Source: Planctomycetales bacterium
GTDB taxonomy: Bacteria > Planctomycetota > Planctomycetia > Planctomycetales > Planctomycetaceae
Assembly: GCA_026400835.1 (NCBI GenBank)
Contig: JAPLOA010000055.1
Location: 124,001-188,000 of the forward strand
Direction: 5' to 3'
Length of the DNA stretch: 64,000 nucleotides
Below are positions 8,898 through 17,153 of the stretch, piece by piece. The notes under the pieces were generated by a model, which saw nothing but the letters and a program-made list of their open reading frames with translations, was not told the origin of the DNA and ran no database searches. The first letter of the stretch is position 1. The number at the start of each line of letters is the position of its first letter. Position numbers and translations under genes: made by a program.

Positions 8898-9427
8898 TAC
8901 GATTCCGAGTATTCGATGCGTGAAGGGAATCCAGAAGTAGGTCAGTACTTCACTCTGTTTAGTTTTCGTCGGCCAAGGGATTCTCTGAGCCGTAATCAGC
9001 AGTTTGTAGAGGTTTTCAGACTTTTGTAAAAGAGGACAATCCTGATTTAAGCGGACCGTGAATAGTCTGCCCGAAAAGTCCCCCGACTTGATTTCCGCAG
9101 ATGCCTGATTGCCGCAGTTTGCCTCGATACGCAGTCGACACGAGCATCTCAGCCTGCAGGCCTCAAACGGATTCTCAAAAGATCGAATCCGAGGTTCCGA
9201 TAGACCGCGGAAGTCTTACAGGCATAGTTGTCGGTTGCCAGCTTGAGCCGCGATCGAAGCTGACGGCTCGATTCGAAAGCAAGACTCAACAATGGTCTCG
9301 TGTCTCCGAGACAGGACCTTCTGTGGCGGCGCGAAAAGCACCTTAAAATGCAATCAGAATCCGCTTCAGGAATTGCCGCCGCTTTATTCGAGTTCTGAAC
9401 TCAGGAATTGCAGATCTGTCTTTTCTA
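8898..9427. other. Intergenic region, no gene seen
   Basis: 530 bp between two minus-strand genes. Short open frames here have no ribosome-binding sites and unprotein-like composition. It should contain the promoter of the YheT-like gene near 8898-9000. No strong hairpin or repeat family was found by eye. Confidence 0.5.
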
Positions 9428-11410
9428 TCAGATCCCTCCGCCAACTTCTTTCATCTCCAGTTGCTTCATTTTGCGGTAGAGATTCGAGCGGTGCAGCCCC
9501 AGCAGTCGAGCGGCATCGGTCATGTTGTCATTCACCTGACGGATACTGCGACGAATGAAGTCCCGCTGAAATTCCCGAGTCGCCTCGTCCAGTCCCAGTT
9601 CCAGCGAGGGTAATCGTGATCCATCAGCGTCAGGGTTCAGGATGAATGCCAGATCTTCTGCTTCAACTCGATCCCCCGGCGCAAGAAAGGCAATGCGTTC
9701 CATCAGATTACGCAACTCGCGGACGTTTCCGGGCCATGTATGAGATTGCAGCCGACGACGGGCTTCCGAAGATAACTGCAATTGCGGTCGGCGAGCCTGA
9801 ATTGCGAAACGTCGCAGAAAGAATTCCGCCAGCGGCAGAATATCTTCCGGTCGTTCCCGCAATGAAGGCAGATCGAGGCTGACGACACCAAGGCGATAAT
9901 ACAGGTCTTCGCGAAATCGCTTAGCTCGCACAGCTTCACTGAGATTTGCGTTCGTGGCCGCCACTATTCGCACATTGATAGGAATCGACTGTGAACCGCC
10001 AACACGAGTAATCACTTTCTGCTCCAGAACCCGCAGAAGCTTGGCCTGACCGCCTGGGCTCATGTCGCCAATTTCATCGAGAAACAGCGTCCCACCGTCG
10101 GCCAGTTCAAATTTCCCCTGCCGCATATCACGAGCATCCGTGAAAGCGCCTCGCTCATGTCCGAACAGTTCACTCTCCAGCAATGACTCCGTCAGCGCGG
10201 CACAGTTGACGGCCACGAACGGGCAGTTGGAGCGATTCCCTGCATAGTGTAACGACTGAGCAACCACTTCTTTGCCAGTTCCGCTTTCACCAAGGACAAG
10301 CACTGGCAAATCAGTATTCGCCAAACGACGCACGGTATCCCGCAGAGCAGTGATAGCCATGCTGTCGCCAATGATCGAAACTCCCCTCGTGACCTGCTCG
10401 GCAAGTTGACTATTGCTGCGATGAAGCAGATTGCGTTCCTGCAGATTGCGCAAGGCCACAGCCGCCTGAGTTCCTAATTGAGTCAGACATTCCACATCAT
10501 CCTGAGTGAACGGGCGATTCTCGTTGTGATTGATCCCTTCGAAAGCTCCAACGACGTTATTGCTGGCATCACGCAACGGTACGCAGATCAGATTACGAGT
10601 TCGATAACCGCTTTTTCGATCGACCTCCTGATTGAATCTTGGATCGTCATACGCGTCGTCAACACAAATGGCGTGGCCGGTTTTCAGAGTTTCACCGACA
10701 ATCCCTTCGCCAAAAGGCAGGCGCAACGAGGCCCCCTTCACTCCCAGCGCGGGCCTCGCTTCAACTTCGTTGCGTTCCTTGTCCCACAGGAAAATGCTGC
10801 TGCGATCGCAGTTCAGCAATCGAGTCGCCTCGTGAGCAATCTGTTCCAGCAGGGGAGCCGCGTCTTCGGCCATCGACAGCTTCGACGCAATGTTCAGAGT
10901 CGATCGCAATCGCTCCACCTGCCTGCGGTTCTGCAACTCGCGATCAACCAGCGTCAGGGCCATCGACAGCGTTCGTGCGATCAACAGGCCAGACTCAGCA
11001 AGATCCGCATCCGCATGTCGCCCCACGGTGACCAGGAGATGACCGAAGGGAGTTCCTGCCGTCAGCGGGAATGCAGCGACAATCCGTCCCTGATCCGTCT
11101 TTGAAACTCCCGCGGCATCTCGTTCCAGAGCATTATCCCAGAGCGCCACGGGACGCATCGCCACGGCCTGCTGCCCATGCTCAATCACAGTCGCCCAGCC
11201 TGGCCCGGGAATTCGCTGAACCAGAGCAATCCACTGAACAGAGAGTTCCGTGGCGATCTCTGACAAAGCCAAACGCATGAAGGTTTCAAAATTCGCAGCC
11301 TTCACACCTTCCGACAGCAGTTTTCCGCTGAGCTGCATTAAGGTCCCAGCCGCATGAGCCGGAGACAACAAAGACACCTGCTGAATCGTCTTCCAATCCG
11401 TCGTCGCCAC
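9428..11410 (-). CDS. GAF domain sigma-54-dependent transcriptional activator
   Basis: 660 residues. The N-terminal ~170 residues are an unassigned sensor-like region, followed by a GAF domain (~190-330, with [13 protein letters not shown] and [12 protein letters not shown]). The AAA+ sigma-54 interaction domain has Walker A GESGTGKE, the loop GAFTDA that contacts sigma-54, Walker B LFLDEIGD, and the arginine-finger region. The last ~50 residues are a Fis-type helix-turn-helix ([18 protein letters not shown]). It would open promoters bound by sigma-54 RNA polymerase in response to a small ligand. GTG start at 11410 is supported by AAGGATGG upstream. No receiver domain; its target genes are not evident nearby. 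Confidence 0.93.
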   Translation of the reverse strand: MATTDWKTIQQVSLLSPAHAAGTLMQLSGKLLSEGVKAANFETFMRLALSEIATELSVQWIALVQRIPGPGWATVIEHGQQAVAMRPVALWDNALERDAAGVSKTDQGRIVAAFPLTAGTPFGHLLVTVGRHADADLAESGLLIARTLSMALTLVDRELQNRRQVERLRSTLNIASKLSMAEDAAPLLEQIAHEATRLLNCDRSSIFLWDKERNEVEARPALGVKGASLRLPFGEGIVGETLKTGHAICVDDAYDDPRFNQEVDRKSGYRTRNLICVPLRDASNNVVGAFEGINHNENRPFTQDDVECLTQLGTQAAVALRNLQERNLLHRSNSQLAEQVTRGVSIIGDSMAITALRDTVRRLANTDLPVLVLGESGTGKEVVAQSLHYAGNRSNCPFVAVNCAALTESLLESELFGHERGAFTDARDMRQGKFELADGGTLFLDEIGDMSPGGQAKLLRVLEQKVITRVGGSQSIPINVRIVAATNANLSEAVRAKRFREDLYYRLGVVSLDLPSLRERPEDILPLAEFFLRRFAIQARRPQLQLSSEARRRLQSHTWPGNVRELRNLMERIAFLAPGDRVEAEDLAFILNPDADGSRLPSLELGLDEATREFQRDFIRRSIRQVNDNMTDAARLLGLHRSNLYRKMKQLEMKEVGGGI

Positions 11411-11830
11411 GATTCCATCCTTGCCGTTATCACTCGAATTCTTCGATTGACAATCACTGTGTTCAATCAGATTTATTCCCGCGCCATCGAGATGACTGCA
11501 GGCGGAAGGGTATCTTGGAACACAACTACGTCAACCGGGATTTGTCGAATTCGCTGCAAAACAGCTGGTTACAGCGCGAGGCAAAGGCCTTCACAAAGCG
11601 TTGCTGGCATCCGGAAATTGCGTTGAAGCGGCACGTGCGAAGCCCCCGGTCAGTTCCCGCAATAGCAACGAAAGACAGAGTGAATCAGGCCCGTTGCTTT
11701 CAATCAGGGGCGCTTCAGCAGGGATTCCAGCGCTCTTTCAGAGGTCTTTTGAGGCCGTACGACACAGGCCGGAACTCGCTGCACGCAAGCCGGCCTGCAT
11801 TCGTCAGGAAAATTCTGACACCGCCCTTAA
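11411..11830. other. Intergenic region, no gene seen
   Basis: 420 bp between two minus-strand genes. It holds the upstream region of the sigma-54 activator and the 3' flank of the esterase gene. Open frames on the plus strand lack ribosome-binding sites and protein-like composition. No clear regulatory site was recognised. Confidence 0.45.
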
Positions 11831-13381
11831 TTAAGGAGTTGCATTCTCGGCATCAGTCCAGTTGTCCGTTCGAAACGGAGAAGCCGGCAACCCTGCACCG
11901 TTGCTGAGATTAGGTTCGGCGATGTGATTCCAGCCGAAACGAACCGCAACTGGCTTTGCCACACCTTCTGCGGTGACAACGACTGTGTCTCCTTCGATCT
12001 TCGCCATTGCTTTGACAAACTTTTTGTCGTCACCGGCAACAGAGAACCACGACAATTCCTGTCCGTCTCGAGGCTTCAAACCAACGGCATGGTCAAAGCT
12101 GACAATGGCTTTGTTTCCGTCAGTCTTCAATGATTTGTAGAGCGGTCCGGAGTACACCAGTTCTGGCTGACCATAAGTATGAGCCAAGGCCCAGAGTGAA
12201 AGTCGACGGCCAACTTCCTGCTTATTCGGTGGGTGAATATCGTTTATTGTGGTGATGTCTGTCAGCACCGCCATACCGGTGTTCCTGACCGACAATGTTG
12301 ACGTTTGAGCTTCCCAGATGCCAGCCAGACGGGTCGGATCACCACCATAGTTGTACGGGGCAAGCTGAGCAAACAGGAATGGAAAGTCCCGATTGCCTTC
12401 CTGATTCCAGACGGAACGCCATCCTTCAATCAAACCCTTCTTCAACTGAAAGTAGTGCATTCCCTGGCCGTTGTTGGACTCGCCCTGATACCACAGGAAA
12501 CCGCGAATGCCGAAGGGGACAATCGGATGAATCATCCCGTTGTACAGACCTGTATGTTGGTAGTTACTGTTGAGGGGATGCCCGGGAAGATCACCGGAAG
12601 CGGCTGGCAGCGGATCACCCGGCTTTGCTGCGGCGACCGCTGCTGCATAGGCCTTGACACCTTCGGAATACGCAACCAGCGAATCCGAATAGCCCTTTAA
12701 CATTCCGAGCCATTCGTTCTTTTCAGCTTCCAGTTCCGGAACAGCCGTGTAACCCTGTGGCGGAATCCATGGCTGGATGCGAGTCCCGCCCCAGGCGGTT
12801 GTGATCAAACCGACAGGAACGTCCAGCTTCTGATGAATCTCTCGACCGAAGAAGTAGAGGACCGCGGATGAGCCGCCCACAGTCTCCGGAGAGCATTCAA
12901 CCCATCTGGCAGCGACGTGTTCCGCTGGCGTTCCGGAAGGAATCAGCGGAATCATGAACAGGCGGATCCTGGGAAACTTTGCGTTTGCAATTTCCTCTCC
13001 TGCGTTCAGGGACGCAGAAACACTCCATTGCATATTGGACTGGCCCGACCCGGCCCAAACTTCGCCCACCAAAATGTTCGCGACTTTGATTTCATTCTTG
13101 CCCTTCACGATCATTTCGTGAGGCCCACCGGCCGTCTTGATCGCCGGCAGAGTGACTTTCCACTTTCCACTGCCATCAGCTTTTGTGGTCGCCGTTGATT
13201 CGCCCAGCGTCACGGTGACGTCTTCACCGGCGGCCGCCCAGCCCCAGATCGGAAGCGGGATATCCTTCTGCAACACCATGTTGTCGCTGATCACTTCAGG
13301 CAGCCGCACATCAGCAACACTGATCGAATCACAGACGACCACAGTCGCAACAGCCAACAGGCACCAACGTACACTCATCAT
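11831..13381 (-). CDS. Secreted sialate O-acetylesterase family protein
   Basis: 516 residues from the ATG at 13381, chosen because GAGGAA lies ~7 bp upstream and a signal peptide (MMSVRWCLLAVATVVVCDS) starts there; a longer frame would overlap der. The mature protein opens with a beta-sandwich (LPEVISDNMVLQKDIPLPIWG), then an SGNH-type esterase fold with GSGQSNM (nucleophile Ser), TAWGGTRIQPW, and FLWYQGESN, and a His block (NDIHPPNKQEVG) supplying the catalytic His. The family removes acetyl groups from sialic acids or other acetylated glycans; in planctomycetes these usually act on algal polysaccharides. Likely periplasmic. Confidence 0.9.
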   Translation of the reverse strand: MMSVRWCLLAVATVVVCDSISVADVRLPEVISDNMVLQKDIPLPIWGWAAAGEDVTVTLGESTATTKADGSGKWKVTLPAIKTAGGPHEMIVKGKNEIKVANILVGEVWAGSGQSNMQWSVSASLNAGEEIANAKFPRIRLFMIPLIPSGTPAEHVAARWVECSPETVGGSSAVLYFFGREIHQKLDVPVGLITTAWGGTRIQPWIPPQGYTAVPELEAEKNEWLGMLKGYSDSLVAYSEGVKAYAAAVAAAKPGDPLPAASGDLPGHPLNSNYQHTGLYNGMIHPIVPFGIRGFLWYQGESNNGQGMHYFQLKKGLIEGWRSVWNQEGNRDFPFLFAQLAPYNYGGDPTRLAGIWEAQTSTLSVRNTGMAVLTDITTINDIHPPNKQEVGRRLSLWALAHTYGQPELVYSGPLYKSLKTDGNKAIVSFDHAVGLKPRDGQELSWFSVAGDDKKFVKAMAKIEGDTVVVTAEGVAKPVAVRFGWNHIAEPNLSNGAGLPASPFRTDNWTDAENATP

Positions 13382-13400
13382 CTGAAAATTCCTCGACAGA

Positions 13401-14987
13401 CTAAAGCTCGTCATCATCTACAAAGTTTGGAGCAGGCTCATCCGGATCATCGTCTTCAAGAGACAAAATGTCATCCGCGTAGACATCTGAATCATCCCAT
13501 GATTCATCGAATTCCGGATCATCATCTCCGCGAAGTTGATCATCCGTGAGTTCACTGATTTCCGGTTCGTCATCGATTTCGTCAATAACTTCCGCGTCAG
13601 AGGTCATCTCCGGAGGCAGAGGCGTGTCACCGCTCAAAAGATCCGGATCGCTCTCGTTTCGGCCTCGCAGAACCAGCCGGATAGGGACTTCCTGAAACGG
13701 AGTCACCTCTCGCAGATAGCCTAACAGGTATCGCTTCCACGATTCGTCCAGCAGAGAAGACTCGTTGCACTTCAGTACGATCGTGGGAGGAGAACCTGCG
13801 ATCTGTGATGCGAAGTAAATCTTCGGGCGACGATTTTTTCTGATCGGCGGTGGATTCTTTTCAATCGCTCTTTGCACAGCTTTATTCAGCCGAGAAGTGC
13901 TCATGCGGAGATTCGCCTGCTTGTAAACCGACTGAGCCAGATTCACAAGCTTACGGATGTTACGACCATCTTTTGCCGTAATAATCGCGATGGGGACGTG
14001 ACGCATCGAACTGAATGTGTCCAGAAGATACTTCACCCACTTCTCTGTCGTCATCTCTTCATCCAGAGCCGCGTCCCACTTATTGATGACAAAGATGCAT
14101 GGCTTGTAATGCTCATTGATCTCTTCAACCAATTGCTTGTCGACTTTGGAAATCGTCTGCGTGGCATCAAAGAACATCAGCACCAGATCCGCCCGGCGTA
14201 TGCTCCGCTGCGCTCGCACAAGGCCGTAGAATTCGATGTCGTTGGCCAGACTCTTTTTCTTGCGAACACCGGGAGTATCGATCGCAATAAAAGACTTGCC
14301 ATCGACCTCAAAGCGAATGTCGATGCTGTCGCGAGTTGTTCCCGGGATGTTACTGACAATCACGCGTTCACTCTGCGCGAGCTGATTGATGAACGTACTT
14401 TTGCCAACGTTGCGGCGCCCGACGACAGCCAGACGCATGTCGGATGGCTGCAGCAGATAGTCGCCTTCCGCCGTTTCAGTCTCGCGAGCTGTTGGAAGCA
14501 GTTCAACAATCGCGTCGATCAGCAGGTCTCTATTGCGATTGGCCTTTACGCTGGTCGTCACGTAAGGAACGTTCGCCAAAGTCAGGAACGTGGCGGCTTC
14601 GAGGTCCAGCTTTGGTGAGTCGCACTTGTTAACGACGAGCATTGACGGTTTGCTCATGCGTCGAAGCCGATGGGCGACCTGCTCATCGAGAGGTGTCACC
14701 CCAGCCTTGGCATCGACGACAAAGAGCATCACGTCGCATTCATCGAGCCCTGTCTGAATCTGACGTTCGATGTCTTCCGAGAGATCATCGCTGTCAACGA
14801 TACCGATCCCACCGGTATCCATGAGTTCGAAGTAGCGATCTCGTTCATGCATGATCCAGGTGACACGATCTCGAGTCACTCCGGCGGTCGGGTCAACAAC
14901 GGAGATCAATCGGTCGGCCAGCCAGTTCAGCAACGAGCTCTTTCCGACGTTGGGGCGACCCACAATCGCCACTTTCGGAATTCCCAT
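13401..14987 (-). CDS. der: Ribosome biogenesis GTPase Der
   Basis: 528 residues with two tandem GTPase domains. First: GRPNVGKSSLL, DTGGIG, NKCD. Second: GRRNVGKSTF, DTPGVR, NKWD. A KH-like domain follows (~360-440). Der acts in 50S ribosomal subunit maturation. The last ~80 residues are an unusually acidic tail (many Asp/Glu), longer than in Escherichia coli Der. The ATG at 14987 is preceded by AAGGA. The gene lies 19 bp upstream of the esterase start and may be co-transcribed with it. Confidence 0.97.
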   Translation of the reverse strand: MGIPKVAIVGRPNVGKSSLLNWLADRLISVVDPTAGVTRDRVTWIMHERDRYFELMDTGGIGIVDSDDLSEDIERQIQTGLDECDVMLFVVDAKAGVTPLDEQVAHRLRRMSKPSMLVVNKCDSPKLDLEAATFLTLANVPYVTTSVKANRNRDLLIDAIVELLPTARETETAEGDYLLQPSDMRLAVVGRRNVGKSTFINQLAQSERVIVSNIPGTTRDSIDIRFEVDGKSFIAIDTPGVRKKKSLANDIEFYGLVRAQRSIRRADLVLMFFDATQTISKVDKQLVEEINEHYKPCIFVINKWDAALDEEMTTEKWVKYLLDTFSSMRHVPIAIITAKDGRNIRKLVNLAQSVYKQANLRMSTSRLNKAVQRAIEKNPPPIRKNRRPKIYFASQIAGSPPTIVLKCNESSLLDESWKRYLLGYLREVTPFQEVPIRLVLRGRNESDPDLLSGDTPLPPEMTSDAEVIDEIDDEPEISELTDDQLRGDDDPEFDESWDDSDVYADDILSLEDDDPDEPAPNFVDDDEL

Positions 14988-15413
14988 GACTGCTGTCCTT
15001 CAACGCCCACTGACGTACTACAAAAATTGATGCAATGCAATTTACCGAAAGTTACCATCACTGACCCAAAGGTTGCCTCTTTTGCCCGGCTGTTGATTCA
15101 GTGTGCTATCACAACCCGAAACGTGAGTGAGGGATAGCATGCACTGAATTCGCGGTCGGACAATCCCTCGCTGACGCTTCGGGTTACGATAACGTCAACA
15201 GGTCGCTGCGTGGGTTTACCATGATGAGTTCTGACCGGCGCTTACAAAAATGCACTGCGGAAAAGCTGCGAAGCGTACACCGTTGAGGCTTCCCCGTCAT
15301 TCGACTGGCCCAAACCACCCCCGAATTTCGCACAAGTAAATACCATTCTGGCGTGTTCTGACCAGGCTGCGTACACTCCGGGGACCTGAATCAGGATTCT
15401 TTGGAGATCAGCC
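14988..15413. other. Divergent intergenic region with a repeat
   Basis: 426 bp between der (leftward) and the DUF5009 gene (rightward), so it must hold promoters for both. The only visible structure is the family B hairpin at 15108-15190. No further gene was found. Confidence 0.5.
15108..15190. repeat. Family B palindromic repeat, copy 1
   Basis: Left arm 15108-15135 (ATCACAACCCGAAACGTGAG..) and right arm 15163-15190 (..CTGACGCTTCGGGTTACGAT) are reverse complements apart from a few changes, with a ~27 bp spacer. Near copies occur at 21894-21966 and 26332-26421. No T-run follows, so it is not a simple terminator. Confidence 0.85.
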
Positions 15414-17054
15414 GTGGCCAGTAAACCAAGTCCAGCAAAGCCCGTTTCGCCTCAAAGCCCCCCCGTTTCTGTGCCATTGGAGGCTGCCAAAGCCGACAGC
15501 TCGACAATCGCCGTGGGGGCTCCGCTAAACCGGAATTCTCCGTCATCCTCGGCAGTGAATTCAATGGCCGATGTCAGCAGTGGAAAAAAGCTCAACGACA
15601 ACGGAGAAACACGCAGCCGGCGGCGATCGACGTCGCGATCAATCGGCCAAAACGATCGTCTTGTGTCACTGGACGCCTTCCGTGGCTTCATCATGATGAT
15701 GCTGGCGGCCGGAGGATTCGGGATTCTGGCCTTTTCAAAGATCGATAAATCATCTCCGGTCTGGGAAGTCCACAACTGGGACAAATGGCACGCCATCGGA
15801 GATCATTTTGATCATCCCCGGTGGCTGAGCGTGATCGATCGATACAGTGTCTCGTTCTGGGACCTGATTCAACCCTCCTTCATGTTCATGGTCGGTGCGG
15901 CTATGCCCTTCTCCAGCCAGCGCAGAGAATCCAGCGGACAAGGACTGTTCGGGCGGACTCTGCATGCCATCCTGCGTTCGGTCGCGCTGGTTCTGTTGGG
16001 AGTTTTTCTGTCGTCGATGGGGCACGAGAAGACTCTTTGGATCTTCCCAAATGTGTTATGCCAGATCGGCCTTGGGTATTTCTTTGCGTGGATGATGCAT
16101 CACTGGCAACCCATGTATCAGATGATCGCTCTGTTCGTGATCCTGACTGGCTACTGGGGCTGGTTCTCCATGAATCCACCCGCTGCGAATTACGACTATG
16201 CGGCCGTAAGTGCAAGTCAGGAGAATGGTGAAATCTTTGAAGGAAAGTTTGCCGCCTGGTCCAAGAACGCGAATGCGGCTTACAAGTTCGACAGTTGGTT
16301 ATTGCCGCGACTTCGATCGGTCCCGGAACCAGTTCCAGTGGCTGACACAGGAACGCCGAATGACGGTACCGCAAAAGAAGAAGTGGTCGCGGCAGCCAAT
16401 GCAATACCGGTTGCCGACGAGAAACCAGCGCCCGCCGCCGAGGAAGTGAAAGGCACCGAGAAACCCGCTTGGTATCGTCAATGGTTTTTGCTGAATACAG
16501 AAGCTTACAAGCCCAACACCGGCGGCTACACAACCTTGAACTTCATCCCGTCAATTGGCACCACACTGCTGGGGATTTTATGCGGTCAGGTGCTGTTGCG
16601 AATAGATTTGTCGAAATGGTCCAAGCTGGGGATTCTGATCACCGGAGCTGCAATTTGCTTCGGTTTGGGCGTCGCTTCTCATGAGTATGTTTGTCCGATC
16701 GTCAAACGCATCTGGACGCCAAGCTGGGTTTTGTTCAGTGGCGGCTATGTCATCGGCATGCTGGCGTTGTTCTATTTTCTGTTTGATATCCTGCCTCTGA
16801 AACTGCTGGCGTTCCCTTTGGTCGTGGTCGGCATGAACTCCATCCTGATTTACATGATGGGGCAGACAATTTCCGGCTGGATGCGCGAGAGCGTGGTTAA
16901 GGTCCATCTTGCCGGCATGATCGAAAACGTCTTCGGCCCCAAAGCTCTCGATCCCTTATGGTACGGCCCGATTACGTTACCCTCGACAGTGTTTCTGCTC
17001 TACTGGTTGTTCCTGCTTTGGCTGTATCGACAGCGGATCTTTCTGAAACTGTGA
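15414..17054 (+). CDS. DUF5009 / heparan-alpha-glucosaminide acetyltransferase-like membrane protein
   Basis: 546 residues. A GTG start at 15414 is supported by GGAG 7 bp upstream. Residues 1-80 are a Pro/Ser-rich cytoplasmic tail; then LVSLDAFRGFIMMML opens the membrane domain, followed by about eight to ten transmembrane helices. The SLDAFRGF and FWDLIQPSFMFMVGAAM segments are typical of the family related to lysosomal HGSNAT, which moves acetyl groups across the membrane onto glucosamine. A ~100-residue hydrophilic loop rich in Pro/Ala/Glu interrupts the helices around 235-370. Substrate unknown; plausible role in acetylating cell-surface or imported amino sugars. Confidence 0.85.
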   Translation: MASKPSPAKPVSPQSPPVSVPLEAAKADSSTIAVGAPLNRNSPSSSAVNSMADVSSGKKLNDNGETRSRRRSTSRSIGQNDRLVSLDAFRGFIMMMLAAGGFGILAFSKIDKSSPVWEVHNWDKWHAIGDHFDHPRWLSVIDRYSVSFWDLIQPSFMFMVGAAMPFSSQRRESSGQGLFGRTLHAILRSVALVLLGVFLSSMGHEKTLWIFPNVLCQIGLGYFFAWMMHHWQPMYQMIALFVILTGYWGWFSMNPPAANYDYAAVSASQENGEIFEGKFAAWSKNANAAYKFDSWLLPRLRSVPEPVPVADTGTPNDGTAKEEVVAAANAIPVADEKPAPAAEEVKGTEKPAWYRQWFLLNTEAYKPNTGGYTTLNFIPSIGTTLLGILCGQVLLRIDLSKWSKLGILITGAAICFGLGVASHEYVCPIVKRIWTPSWVLFSGGYVIGMLALFYFLFDILPLKLLAFPLVVVGMNSILIYMMGQTISGWMRESVVKVHLAGMIENVFGPKALDPLWYGPITLPSTVFLLYWLFLLWLYRQRIFLKL

Positions 17055-17153
17055 AACAGGCTCTGAACTTTAGATCTGTGATTGCCCTGTCGTGATCTGT
17101 GTCGCCGCTCGCCCTGTAGCTCTTCACGTTCGGCATCGATGATAATCGTTTCG

